Below, one piece after another: positions 21,991 to 35,575 of a stretch of DNA of 64,000 bases. The number at the start of each line of letters is the position of its first letter. Positions within the stretch are counted from its first letter, which is position 1. This DNA comes from Atherinomorus stipes (lineage: Eukaryota; Chordata; Actinopteri; Atheriniformes; Atherinidae). The position numbers and the translations under genes were made by a program. The stretch is taken from positions 434,001-498,000 of the forward strand of contig JALJCO010010564.1 in assembly GCA_023101725.1 (NCBI GenBank), read 5' to 3'. A model generated the notes under the pieces. It was not told where the DNA came from, made no database searches, and saw nothing but the letters and a program-made list of their open reading frames with translations.

Positions 21991-22467
21991 TGGGCCTCCC
22001 CCACGCCTATCTGGATTACATCTGCTGCTGGCTACCTCCACCATTAAAGAGGAGAAGGCATCATCAGACACAGGCTCCAGCACAGCTACCACCAGGCTAG
22101 ATCCTTCCAGGCAGTCAGACTGTTATGAAATAGGAAAATATTATGAAATCATGCACACTGGGAAACCAACAAGCAACAAAAATATTCCAGACAGTAAACC
22201 ATGCAAAAGTCTTATAGGAACAGAAGGTGAAGCATAAGGGTTTATTTGGTGGCCATTTAAAAATAAGAAGCATTCGGCCTTTATCTAAATCAGAGCAATT
22301 GTCGTCAAATTCCAACACACATACCTTGGTTTTTTATGTTTTTCAAAAAATGTGGTTGTCTCCAACAGAACCTGTGGGAATATTTAATATTGCAGGTTAT
22401 AATGTATATAGGCAAGATAGGGCTGATGGTAGAGAGTCATGATTTATGTGAAAGAAGGCCTAGACTG

Positions 22468-22661
22468 CAGGGATCCTCAATCCAGGTCCTCCAGGGCTGG
22501 TGTCCTGCGTGTTTTCATGGTTTCCCTGCTGTAACACACCTAAGTCAAATCGATGGATAAAGCGTCAACCAACTCTGAGTCTGACTCAATGGGGTTTCTG
22601 CAGGTAGACCATGAAAACATGCAGGTTACCGGCCCCTGAGGACCAGGATTTTGGATCCCTG
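22468..22661. mobile_element. hAT-type MITE in LINE-3 endonuclease
   Basis: 194 bp with termini CAGGGATCCTCAATCCAGG and CCAGGATTTTGGATCCCTG, splitting the endonuclease frame. The flanking octamers are poorly matched. Confidence 0.8.
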
Positions 22662-23495
22662 GCCAACAGTGTAAACAGATTGACATTCCTGAAAACTCTT
22701 TGGAATTTGTTGGGAGTCAAAATCATTTTATCTGCTGAAATGTCTTTTTCTGTTTGGTCACTTTATAGACCACCCACTGCCAAAGATGTATTCTTTTATC
22801 ACCTATTAGAGGTGCTCAAAAAGTATGTCAGCAAAGAATTAATCTTAATGGGGCACTTTGATTTAAACTGGCTTGACAAAACTCAAAGGAAAAAAAAAAA
22901 ACTAAAGGATCTTACAACTAAGTTTCAGTTGATGCAATTAATAAACAGCCCAAAAACAACAACTAGCTCATCTCAAACCTTATTGGATCTAATATTTACA
23001 CATAAACCAGATCATATACCAAAAATCTATAATCTAATTACTGGTTTATCCGATCATAAGTTATCTTTAATTGCACGAAGATTACCTAACTCACAAAATA
23101 AAAATAAACACATAGAAAACTGGTACCTTTCATGCCCAGAAACAAAGTAGCATAGTTTGAAAATGAATTAAATTAAAACCAAATTAATTGGTTTGATTAA
23201 TCTTTATGGCTTCTGTTAAAGAAAATGAACTCTCTCCTCAAAAAATCCTTAAAGTCTGGTCTCCCCGCAGACTGTCTCATATCCAAAAATTACAGGAATA
23301 TGGTCATGTCACAACTTAAGGCAGCTAAAACAATTTTTTTCTAACAATTATTAAAGAAGCAAAAGGAAACAATAGAGTATTAAGGTAAGATGTAGATAAA
23401 CTTTTAGGTAAGAGACGATCAGCCAATGATGTCATACAACTAAATATAAATGGAAAACATCAAAGTGATAGTTTGGTCATAGCAGAACATTTTAA

Positions 23496-23958
23496 AGGGA
23501 CGGCAAGATTAAGAAACTAAACTCACGACTGCCGTGACTGGTGCTTCAGGTAACTGCAGCCACCAGCCAAGCCGTCACGGGAGCACAAACTGAAGCTATA
23601 ATGTTGTTTACTACAGCTTTTTCTTCATAGTTCCACTTTTTAGTGTCTTTCAGTTGATCTGGATCGTTTGCTGACGGCAGAAGAATCCATAACTATCGCT
23701 TACAGTGTTTAAATTTACCGCGACCGTCTTCTTCCTGTCTCAAAACTGCGGATGTAGCGTCATTTGACGTCACGTCTGCAGGGCAGCGCGGGAAATTCAG
23801 ACACTGAATTGCAGCATTTTGCAGCACACAGCTTGTTCAAGGCAACGGAGAGAAACGTGGTGGAAACGTTATTTTTGGTATTTAGCGCCTCATCACCCAT
23901 TAGTATTTAAAAAAATGGACAAGCATGTTTGTTTTTTTAATTCCTGCCTCTAGTCCCT
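23496..23958. mobile_element. TTAA-flanked element in LINE-3
   Basis: 463 bp starting AGGGACGGCAAG and ending CTAGTCCCT, with TTAA on both sides (23492-23495 and 23959-23962). TTAA duplication is typical of piggyBac and Kolobok elements. Non-coding. Confidence 0.75.
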
Positions 23959-24981
23959 TTAATGAGTATGTTATCAACAATGTCTTAAAATCAGGTGAGG
24001 CTTTTAATATCAAACACTGTCATCAAACTTTAACACGTGAGGAAACTTTCGTCCATCTCGAACCTATAAATGAGTTCGAGATTAAATTCTTTTGTCCATG
24101 TCAAATTCCAGAGCCAAGCATGTCCATGGACTTGATACAATATTTCCCAAATAACATATATAATAAGTACCTAACGGTGCCAATTACCATAATAATTAAC
24201 AGATCATTCCAGGACATTCCTCAGTATCTTGAAACTGGCTATTATAACTCCAATCTACAAAACAGGAGACAAGTCATCAGCAATTATAGACCAATAAGTA
24301 TACTTCCTGTCTTCTCAAAGGTTGTGGAGAAAGTGGTCGCTGAGCAGTTGGTAAAACATCTTCCAGGCTCTTTTCAATCCTTAGCAGACATATTTAAACT
24401 GCCATTATAAAGATTACAGTGTACATATTCATTCATTGTTTATTGTACGTTATTAAGTACAAATAAATGTAACAGTAATACAATTCATGAGAAATATTCA
24501 AAGGAGTGGGTAGGAGTATACTTATTAAAATATGTGTGGTTGTGCCATACCTTCCAATCAACTGGTGTCTTTCCAGTACAAATTGTAGAGCATCTTAGTC
24601 CAAAAAAAGGGAATAAGATTGTTTGTACTGCGATAACTGTAGTAATTTGCGCACCTGAATCCACATCTCCTTCAAATGTAACATAACAGAATTTGTGATT
24701 TCACCTGAACTCAGAAAGGGACACACAACTGGTGTGTAAAGGGAAGATAAAGACTTTTCAGGCTTTTACATTTTCAATTTAGATTTAATTCATAAATTTG
24801 TCTTAAATTAGTTTAGTTTGGTTAACTTCTTCTTTATTCATCCAATCTGGACTGTCTATTCTATCTTAGTGAGGACTTATGTCATTCTATACCAGCCAAT
24901 AGTGGACCTCTGTCGTTCCACATGGACCAAGAGTGGACCTTTTTTCTGTAATGCAAATCTACAAATAGAATACATTCCTAT

Positions 24982-26492
24982 AACAGATGTCCCGATCAGG
25001 GTTTTTTTGCCCCCGACTACGAGTACGAGTCATTAGATTAAATCCTGATCCAATACTTCTATAATAAAATAAAAATTGAACATAAAAAGACAGATACAGT
25101 GTTTCCCTACAGCATGCTGTAACCGTGGTGATACCACTGGTCGGAGAGGGGGGTCATCAACACACCAGCCTGATCTGATTCTGAATACTATTTAATTTAA
25201 ATCATAGCTTGAAGGTGGAATTGGGGAGTCAGGGGGCATCACATTTGTTATATTTTTCCTTTGATTTATTCTTATTTTACCTTATTATGACACCTCCTCT
25301 AATCAATTACATTCTTTCAATCACATTTTTAAAACAAAATATTAAGCATACATTTATACACCAACTAACACCAAATTAATGAGGAATTGGTCATTTGTGA
25401 TCAATTGTATGTGGGCTAAATCTCAAAGGAAAGTATTTGGTTATTTCTCCATTTCTCTGAATCATGGGAACGTTCAGTTCTTTCTCTGCTGGACAGCAAA
25501 TAAAACCAACACAGTAGATTTTAAATAAACTGTGAAACAACAATAATGTGATGTGTACTTCGATTTTACCCACTAAGTAACGGCAAACAAAGTTTAACCA
25601 GCATTCATTTTCTTTTTTTTTTTTTTTGTCATTCTGAGCCTGTCGCAGGTCACGTCACACAGCAGCAGCAGCCTTGTAGAACTGGTGCACACGCTGTACC
25701 AGTAACGCTAAACCTGGACTGGTGCAGTGCTGTACCAGTAAGTAACGCCTGGTGACGTGCTGTACAGTAACGTTAAACGCACTGGTGCAGTGCTGTACCA
25801 GTAACGTTAAACCAGCACTGGTGCACGTGCTGTACCAGTAACGTTAAACCAGCACTGGTGCACATGCTGTACCAGTAACGTTAAACCTGGACTGGTGCAT
25901 GTGCTGTACCAGTAACGTTAAACCAGCACTGGTGCACGTGCTGTACCAGTAACGTTAAACCAGCACTGGTGCACGTGCTGTACCAGTAACGTTAAACCTG
26001 CACATTGTCACGTTGCTTCGCCAAATATGAACGGTGTGTTACATATTATGATGAATTTATCGTTGTATGCTTTGACGAATGGATCAAACTTTCTGAGCTC
26101 GGCTCAGTTCAGCGCTACAGTCTCCTTCACTTTAGCATCTGGATGAACAGCTGCTGCATTACATTTAACCCTGTGCTGCCCGGTGATGTTGCATCATACA
26201 GCTCTGAGCTGCTGCAGGACTCTGGCGGCTCATATGAGGCAGAATCAAACCAACGGCTGCTCATAAAACTGTAAATGAAGGAAAACCATGCAGAGGAAAC
26301 AGAGATGCTGCCATTGGGGCATCTCTGGCCAAAGAGAGAAGCAACGTCGGCCATGGCCGCCCGCTGCAGTGTCAGTGTGAAGGAAGCATTTATCCGATAC
26401 CTGATCAGGATGTAACAGCCGATTCCGATCAAGTCTGAAACCACGTGATCGGGCCAGATTTCCGATCACGTGATCGGATCGGAACATCCCTA
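24982..26492. mobile_element. hAT element, 1.5 kb, with exact target-site duplication
   Basis: Ends contain ACAGATGTCCCGATC (left) and GATCGGAACATCCCTA (right), flanked by identical octamers ATTCCTAT (24974-24981 and 26493-26500). The left arm of the inverted repeat keeps the unoccupied site, ATAGGAAT at 16679-16686. The interior holds a 37-bp minisatellite and no recognisable transposase. Confidence 0.9.
25675..26000. repeat. 37-bp minisatellite, about nine units
   Basis: Units of CCAGCACTGGTGCACGTGCT plus GTACCAGTAACGTTAAA, each with an internal palindromic GGTGCACGTGC-like centre. The first units are degenerate. Confidence 0.9.
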
Positions 26493-28180
26493 ATTCCTAT
26501 AGACGAGTTTCACAGACATTTCCGGTTTACTTCTGCAGTTGATCACTTTCTGCTCAGCACTTCTGTTCTAGTAAGATCTGAGTTCATTTACATTCAATAG
26601 TGATGTCTTTAAAATGGGAACATTCTCATGTATTTCATATAAAAAAGGTGTTTTATTTCTTCCTCACTCTGCTACGACATTGAACTGGGAGGATAATATG
26701 ATGAAATGGACTAAAGTTACAACCAGCAACATATTTTCCTACTTTGTTGAGTCCATGGTGGTAAACAGGAGCACCATAGACTCACATCATGACACAGTCG
26801 GCTGTGTGTTGATAGCCGAGACAAAAACGTCAGTTTAGTGTCCATGAAGGTGGATGTTCCACCAGCCACTGTCTGAATGATTCCTGTCAAAAGCATTGTT
26901 GTGGGTGATGGTTATGGAGGATGGAGAGGTGGAGACTGCACCTGTAAAGCTGGACCTGGTCGGTCCTGCAGCCTCCAGCTGCCGTCCTATGCTAAGATCA
27001 CTTACTTTACAACGTACATATTTATTTGTTTCCACAAGTTTCTGCAACCACATACGGCACAATATGTCCCAGAACCCTTTTTGGTTTCACAGTATCCATT
27101 TTTCAATCAGTGAGGTTTGGAGCTGTTTGTGTGTGTGTGTCAAAGAAGTGGGTAGGAGTATACTTATTAAAATATATGTGGCTGTGTCATACCTTCCAAT
27201 CAACTGGTGTCTTTCCAGTATAAGTTGTTGTGCATCTTATTTTTTTTTTTCATCTTCGTGGGGACTTATGTCATTCTGTGCCAGCCAACAGTGGACCCCT
27301 GTCGTTACATATGAACCAAGTGGGGACCTTGTCTGACAGAAAAGTATTACTTCATGTTATGTTGAACCGGGTAAAGTCAAGATTTGATCCAATCTGTTGG
27401 TTTCTATAGCTAGGCTATTATCAATCTGACTTGAATTTATCTGTTAGGCACCCCGAGGTGACATTGTCATGAATTGAGGCTATACAAATAAAGGTCAATT
27501 GAATTGAATTAAATCCTTCTCTATGGCAGCTTTGGAGTTGGCCGGCCTCTTGACATAATGTTAAGCTTTTCTGGAAAAGTTCGCCTTGAAAATATTTTTA
27601 GTCCGAGACCAAGTCCATCTCTCCTCCTCGTGCAGCTGCTTTGTGGATCTGTGGCATTACGCTTTAACTCAAGTGTAATGATGAGTGCAGATCACTGTAA
27701 TACATGTTATGCTATCTGAACTTGGCTGTAAATGTTTAGCTCTAACCAACCAATCAGAGGACGGAAAATGCTGATGTACATACCTTCTAGCTGGCCACGT
27801 GAGGCAAATTTGAAATTTGATTAATTAAAGAAAAAGTCCATTTCTAATATTGTTAATGTTGCATCCGCCAGTGCTACTGATTCTGAAGGCCCTGGGCAGG
27901 TAGATGGCAACACACAGGCTGAAATCTGATTGGACAAAAAAATCTTGCAACCACATACATGTAATGGAAGCACCGCAGCCAAGAGAAACGTTAAGAAATG
28001 AAGAAAATGGATTGTTGGGAATAAATTAATACAGTTGCAGTAAATGAAATTGGAATTTAGGTTGTAAATGTAAGTTAGTGCTTCTGATCGTGTTTATGCC
28101 AGCAGAGGAGGTGTTGCTGGCCCTGACCGCCCAGCACTCATGTATCATTTACTTGTCTTAAAAACAATCAATTTTCTTAA

Positions 28181-28561
28181 AGTGATACCGTGTAACTTTT
28201 GAACCTAATTTTAGCCAAATATTATGATATATTATATTCTAACATTATTATTAATATAAGTAACTACAGCTGATTTCTCCGGTCAATATAGAGCACTTGA
28301 CGCATGCCGTTGCTCCGAGGGGGCTGCCATTCTCAAAAACCAGGCATTGTAACTTCTCAGGAGCGAGCCGTCTCTTATTGGATCATGTAACCTGGAGCGC
28401 TTTGATTAATGGCTTAATGACTTAAAAATCAGCTTTTCAAAGTGGTCTGCAGCACTTTTCTAAAACACAGATTGAGACTGTTTAATTTTGAGACAGTTGT
28501 GGCACTTGTAGGAAGTTACAGGTTTAGTGCCGATAGTGGCCAAAAGTTACACAGTATAACT
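28181..28561. mobile_element. TTAA-flanked MITE
   Basis: 381 bp with ends AGTGATACCGTGTAACTTTT and AAAAGTTACACAGTATAACT, flanked by TTAA (28177-28180 and 28562-28565). It lies inside the 0.7-kb block absent from the left arm. Confidence 0.85.
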
Positions 28562-29254
28562 TTAATTTATTTTTTATTCACCTAATCTGGAGTTTGTGTT
28601 TCACTCTTTGCTATCTCAGAGGGGACTTGTGTCATTCTGAACCAGCCAACAGTGGACCCCTGTCATTTTATAAGAACCAAGTTGGGACCTTGTCTGACAG
28701 AAAAATATTACTTAGTGTTTTCTCAGTTTTATTATTTTGTACATTTTTTTGGTCTGTGTCTTTTTAGAGGGAAAAAAAACATTTTGCTAGAGAGCCTTTA
28801 CATGATCTAGTGGCAAATAATAAACACATAAAAATGCAGATGGAAATTTTCTCAGAGAGAAAAAAACAAATACAACTTTATGTTTTTAGATCACTTTAGG
28901 CTTTGTCACATCAAGATTTAAATGTTTTGTTGAACTGATGAAATGAATCTTTAAACATTATTTCATCCTGTGTCTGACAGGCTGCAGGCCTCTCACCCAT
29001 TGGAATGTCATTGTCATGCATTTTCCTTTTGTTGGAGGTAGTCCCCACTTTGATATGTAGACGACACTCAGAGATCCAGGTCCCCTCTTGGCAATTTCTT
29101 TTTAAAAAATTAAAAGTCAAATTTTTAGTTATATTATGGTAACACAGCTTAAAAGTAAATGTTATTTTGAGTTTTTGTTTTTTCAAAATGACCAGAAACA
29201 GAAGTTCCCTCTTGGCAGGTTAGCACGATAGTCCCCTGTTTGTAGGGTAGGAGT

Positions 29255-29281
29255 GTATGTGTGTGTGTGTGTGTGTGTGTC
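29255..29281. repeat. (GT)n microsatellite
   Basis: GT repeat at the right outer edge of the symmetric region. Confidence 0.9.
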
Positions 29282-29961
29282 CTTGTGCTTTTCATGCTGC
29301 GTTCGTGTGAAACCGGGCAGACGGACGACAGCCGCTGCATGTAAAGGCATCAACAGCGTCTATGTGAAGACGTGGTCTGTCAGTTACAGAGACTTCAGTC
29401 CACATCTGAGATGTTGTCATGGCGATGTCGTATTGTTTTCCCTGACCCATCTTTTACCATCTCTCTCTCGGCTTCTGTGATTAAAATGACATCTGGTTTG
29501 TTGCCGACGGCCGTCTGCCCGACTGCACGTGAACGCAGCATCAGTGTAACGCTGGTTCTTCCTGACTGCACCACGGTGACTTTTAAAAACTATCTCCTCA
29601 AACTGAGCTGAAAACTCTGGTGTCTCCGGTGAGTTTCTGTGGTTTCCTGCTGTCACGCTTCTACTGAACATAAAAACATGGCGACACGACATGGTAGCCC
29701 CCACCGAGCCGACCCGTTCGATGTATATATGAATGATAAGAACGGCAAATTCAGGGCTTACAGGAGCACTTCAGTTTGTTGATGGGAGTGATTGCTGATT
29801 AATGGAAAAACACTTAAATGAAATAATCAATTTTTGTCAATAGATAACAGGAGAACTTACACAATATCCCTTTAAATATTTTAGATCATCAAACAAATTT
29901 AAAGGTGAGACAAAGATAAGACAAGTAAACACAAAATGTAATTTTTAAGTGAATCCGAACC
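29282..29961. other. No gene recognised
   Basis: Mixed composition with several short overlapping frames on both strands, none with a recognisable domain. Confidence 0.35.
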
Positions 29962-29963
29962 TA

Positions 29964-31231
<1,268 letters not shown>

Positions 31232-31239
31232 TAATGTTT

Positions 31240-31510
31240 TTGTTAGTGTTGGTTTGTCTGTCTGTGTGTCAGCAACTTTACGGAAAAAGTACCAGACAGA
31301 TTGACCTGAAATCTTCACCAGCCATGTGCTTCAGCCCGAGGACAAAGCCATTAAATTTAGCTGGAGATCCAGATCACCTTCTGGATCCAGGAATGTTTGA
31401 AGGATTCTTTATCATTGTGAGATCTGCCAAATTTTGGAATTTTTGTATAACTCCATACAAATGGCCTGAGTGTTTGATAAAACATTACAAGAAAGGATCA
31501 CAATCAGTTC
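31240..31510. repeat. Dispersed vertebrate repeat
   Basis: Contains GTCAGCAACTTTACGGAAAA and TTGACCTGAAATCTTCACCA, a sequence I recognise as a common repeat of aquatic vertebrates; the class is not known to me. It abuts the Tc1 right end. Confidence 0.4.
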
Positions 31511-31581
31511 TATAATGTACCAGGTACGTTATGAACTGTGAACTCTCCAGTTTAAACTTTATAGACTGAAACAAAATTTAA

Positions 31582-32049
31582 AGACACACAACGGAACTTT
31601 CAGCAGTTTTCTCAGTGACGCGCCCCCTATCGGCAGCTAAACTAGCATCCATCTTGTTCGTACCTGTACTGTAAGCTCACTCCAGCCAGTAAAAGACATT
31701 CTTATCTTGACTCTTGTTCTGTCCCTTCCTCTGTTTCTTTTCCTCTCTTCCTCCGATGATGTTTCCTTGCGTTTCTTTACCGAATTTGACATGATGCGCA
31801 TTCAAAACACCCGCGATGTTGATCCCTGGTTTACATCCGGGTGCTAGTGAGTGACGCGGTGCTGCAACCAATAGTTGGCTGCAACGTCACAGTCGCGTCC
31901 CGGATGGGAATCTTACATAGTGCTGTTTCTGAGCCCCGGGACGGCTCTGGGCACTGACGGCTCAAAAATGCGCATAATGAATGTTGGTGTGCCATCAAAA
32001 CGAGTCAGAAACACAGATTTTTAAGGTCTAAAAGTTACGTTGTGTGTCT
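31582..32049. mobile_element. TTAA-flanked MITE, family T1 (copy 1)
   Basis: 468 bp with termini AGACACACAACGGAACTTT and AAAGTTACGTTGTGTGTCT, between TTAA tetramers (31578-31581 and 32050-32053). A partial copy of the same family is at 48797-49045. Confidence 0.88.
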
Positions 32050-32766
32050 TTAATAAAAGCAATAGAAGCAATAGAATAGTAGCAATAGAAGTTTAGGCGT
32101 GAATCAGAAGATGAGGGGGACATGAGCATCTTGGCAGAGGTCAGCGCTCCCCGAGTGCTTTTCTCGTTGTGTAATTGGCCTAAAATATTTTGGACTGAAC
32201 TGAAAAATGTCTCGAGACAGGTTCTGTGTAAAGTTGAATTTGAATGAGAAGTTTGCCTTATTCTGCTGGAGCCTTCAGTTTTACCGATATTATGGTGACT
32301 TTATGGATATTTTTGTAAATGCAAAAATAATACAGTAAACTCAGTAATTCAATCTTCATTTATTTTACATTGGATTTAGTCATTTCAAATTAACTCTAAA
32401 GTTTTTGTCTACATGATATTGTCCAACATCTTTCTGAGGGAATATATTAAGAATAAGGTAATAATCATATTTCTCACAAAATCTTTCAGCTTTCATTTAA
32501 ATTTTGTCCAATATTATAGAATGATTATTTTTGTTCTCGTGTGTATGTTCGCATTGTATTGTTGGCGTTCATATCATATATGGACTTTCAGGAGTTATAA
32601 ACTTGCTTTATTCCCAAACATCTGTCTGTTTATTCTTGTTTGTATAATTAAGGAAGAAGGAAAAAGAAAAAAATATTTCTGAACTTGACTTGTAGTTTAA
32701 TCTGTTGGCGAAAAAGAGAGAAATGGAAACATCTTCCTGTCATGATAAATGGTTAAATGTGGATAG
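32050..32766. other. No feature recognised
   Basis: A/T-rich sequence without clear coding or repeat structure. Confidence 0.35.
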
Positions 32767-32792
32767 ACTACATTTCCCATGATGCCTTGCGC
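32767..32792 (+). promoter_or_regulatory. ZNF143/THAP11-type promoter motif
   Basis: ACTACATTTCCCATGATGCC followed by TTGCG closely follows the vertebrate promoter motif ACTAYRnnnCCCRnnATGCnnTGCG. ETS-like GGAA cores (CGGAAATT, CTTCCG) lie 130 bp downstream. No transcript start is proven, and a transposon origin is possible. Confidence 0.4.
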
Positions 32793-32999
32793 CGCTGCAG
32801 ACCTGCCCCTCTGTTTGAATGGCAAGTTGTTTGTTTCACTCCGACCAGCTGCTAACTATTCCAGTCTGAGAGCAAACATGGGTCCTCGGAGCTCCAAGTT
32901 TGTCAAGCTACGGGAAGAAGTACGGAAATTCACTTCCGCTACCACGCTGTTTTTCAAAATAAAGGCACGCTTATGATAGCGCAGTGTTGCACATAGTTC

Positions 33000-33401
33000 T
33001 TACCATAGATATCTATATAATAGCTAGATATGCGGAGTCGAACGTCCGCACACGGCGGCCATCTTACCACAGTCAGCTGGCTCACTTACAGCATTGGCTT
33101 TTAATGGTGATGTACTTTTTAAATAACCATAACTTACTCAATTTTCTACCGATTTTCAATCGGTCTGGTTTGTTATAAATGTCAGAGATGTAGTTAAGAA
33201 CATAATTAATAATTATGACTAAAAATTCCATAGTGGAGCGAATAACCATAAACTTTCATATTATAATAAACAGGCGAGGTGCAATAAATATACACACGCC
33301 AAAGGCATCAGTGTTTCGAACTAGCGTACACAATGAATATAATGTATGAGTATGAATATATGTAAATCTTTTTTCTTCTACAAGTTCATGTATATTTTTT
33401 G

Positions 33402-33434
<33 letters not shown>

Positions 33435-34415
33435 CTGTATATAAATACACACACATGAACTTGTTACAGAAAAAAAAGGTTTGAGTTTGTTTACAATAGG
33501 GACAATACATTCAATTTTATTAAATCATCATATGTTTGAGTAAACTTTAGGTTTCACTCAAAGATTTCCACCTCGCCTGAATTATAGCTACTTTTTGGCC
33601 ACGTAGGAGGTTCATTCAAATGTAATCTAATCTTAGTCATCAGGAAAAAAAAAAAAAAGAGGGACGGGAGGACCAGACTAAAGCTCTGTCTGTAGGTGTA
33701 AATAAGGCCTGAGACAGGGCGTGTTCACTAATAATAATAATAACACATTTTATTTAAAAACGCCTTATCAAAACACCCAAGGTCACTGTACACAGACACT
33801 AAAAAAACATAATAAACATTAAAACAATTATATAAAATGCAGACAAATTAAAACTGGTATTGGTTTCACTAAAACCATAGTTGCTCAAATGTTAGCAACA
33901 TAGTTTGGAAAAAATTGCATTAATAACTTTAGCAACAATGGTTTTGGGAAACACACCCCAGCTAATCACACTACAACCAAAGACGGTAATTTAAACAAAA
34001 GGGCTGATCATGAATCATCACTGATGTACTTAAACCTTGCTGTTCAATTAAAGATCTAATTGTGGTCTCAACTTTATTACTTGCACAAGTAGGCTAGCAT
34101 TATTAGCCGTAATGCACAACTGTGCTACACGATTCAGTCATTTTTCAAAAAGAACTGCTGTAAATTCAAAACGTTGAAGCATCCAGAATTATAACCACGT
34201 TAAAAACGTTTGTAAGAAACTAAACTGTTTGTAAATCCGTCAAAATTTCAGTGAAATATGATTATTTGTGTTTACGGAGATTATCTTTATTCAGAAACCA
34301 GAGGACCCGAGAGAGAGCCTGACTGTGGTAAGATGGCCGCCGGTGATGCTGTTTGGCAAGCCACCATAAGAGATCTAGCGATTATATATCTATCTATATA
34401 TATCTATGGGTCTTA
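33000..34415. mobile_element. Terminal-inverted-repeat DNA element
   Basis: The left side has CCATAGATATCTATATAATA and, further in, GGCCATCTTACCACAGTCAG; the right side carries the reverse complements (CTGACTGTGGTAAGATGGCC and ATATATATCTATGG). The element is about 1.4 kb and no transposase is seen. It contains (TA)n at 33400-33435 and, at 33725-33850, a retroelement-like tail (CACCCAAGGTCACTGTACAC). Confidence 0.65.
33400..33440. repeat. (TA)n microsatellite
   Basis: ATATATATATATATATATATAT-type run with one TGTA interruption. Confidence 0.85.
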
Positions 34416-35430
34416 CGTACTGTAACTTAGTTTAGTGGTCACAGCGTACCGTCATCAGGATTGTAAACTGAATGTTGTATCATTTGACTGGCAGACAATC
34501 CATCCATGACCTCATCTCCAGAACCCATTTTACAAATCTGTAGCTTCTTTGATCAAAACTTTATTGTCTTAAGAGTTCCTATGGTTGTATTAAAAAAGTT
34601 TTGCATCTTTTTATGGCTGTTTGCGTTTACATTTCTGATGCCTTTTATTTGATTTTGTCTCACATTTAAGGTTTTGCAGTCCATATTGCTTCTTGTGTGT
34701 CATTTGGATAAATTTTCACCTTGTTGCAGCAATTGTTCTTCATTTATTGGCACATTTTATTCAGCTGGCAGTTGTTTTGTTTTTTAAATAAAATTTCATA
34801 CAGCAAGAGATGTTACATTGTGACAAAGTACTCATAAATTCCTTGTGGTTTTCAGCCTGCGCCCTGTGGATTTTATGAGTTTACTTTCCAGATTGTTTGC
34901 TTACTTTTACCATCAAGACTCAAATATTATCAAGTTTGATCCAATGGAAATGACTTTCAACAAAATTCAGTTTCTAGTTTATCTGAAAACATCATGATCA
35001 CCATGTTGCTGTAGGGATAAGCGCGTTGATGCTCTATAGGAGATGCTTACATATCTGTAAAATAATTGTATTCAATATTTCTTAAATTTTTTTTTTCCCT
35101 GTGTTAAAACAAAACATGGACTTTTTTCCCCTCTTCTGCAAGTTGTATTAAATAAAATAAGTATGAAAACCAGTTCCAGTGTAGTCTTTCTGTGGCCTCC
35201 GCACTGCAAAAACTCAAATATTAGCAATTATTTTTCTAATTTCTAGTCAAAATATTTCATTACATTCAAAATAAGACAAAATTACCTACAGAGAAACATT
35301 TCAGTGAGATATAGGAACTTGTTTTCAAGCAATGCATCTTATTTCAAGAAATCCTATCAGGAAAATTTTGCTTGCTCTGTTGGCAGAATTTAGATCTTTT
35401 GGCTTGTAATAAGAAAGATTCCTATTCCTA
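34416..35430. other. Unique A/T-rich sequence, no gene recognised
   Basis: Not matched to any repeat in the window. It contains two AATAAA-type signals on the plus strand (about 34787 and 35152), so a 3' UTR of an upstream host gene is possible but unsupported. Confidence 0.3.
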
Positions 35431-35575
35431 GGTTGGCTCGTGGGGACAGCTGCCTAAACTCTCTCTAACCACATCCACCAGCTCATCCGGAGGGTTGCCG
35501 ATGTGTTTCCAGGCCAGCCAACAGACGTAGTCTCTCCAGCGTGTCCTGGGCCGTTAGAAGTTCTGAAAACTTAAA
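35430..35575. repeat. Retroelement 3'-tail fragment
   Basis: CCAGGCCAGCCAACAGACG and GTCTCTCCAGCGTGTCCTGG are part of a very common fish retroelement 3' end. Class not certain. Confidence 0.45.

Larger units (their letters stand above)
20061..24388 (+). pseudogene. LINE-3 (L2-like): 5' region, endonuclease and partial RT, heavily interrupted
   Basis: One LINE copy in plus orientation. The 5' ORF has RIVQFMMILLLAGDVEIKPG, a 2A-like motif found in related LINEs. After a MITE and a minisatellite the frame is traceable again (TIKEEKASSDTGSST). The endonuclease follows: GLFGGHLKIRSIRPLSKSEQ, WLSPTEPVGIFNIAGYNVYR, (MITE), WSLYRPPTAKDVFFYHLLEV, LILMGHFDLNWLDKT, and LITGLSDHKLSLIARRLP. The RT begins after a TTAA element: FNEYVINNVLKSGEAF and SNYRPISILPVFSKVVEKVV. 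The copy stops at 24388 where the right inverted-repeat arm starts, so the palm motifs are missing. Glycine-histidine replaces GD in the endonuclease GDFN-like motif. Non-functional. Confidence 0.8.
24389..28785 (-). repeat. Right arm of large inverted repeat
   Basis: Reverse-complement partner of 15100-17200. The match runs 24389-24981, 26493-27895 and 28617-28785. It is interrupted by a hAT element (24982-26492) and by about 0.7 kb (27896-28616) that includes a TTAA element. The same roughly 90-bp motif (GTGGACCCCTGTCGTTACAT) occurs three times here in reverse order. Confidence 0.85.

Noticed and set aside
21237..22092. Minus-strand ORFs with repeats of AVKETQVAVGEAWL
   Set aside because: Reverse reading of the 42-bp minisatellite; openness follows from the unit length and lack of stops.
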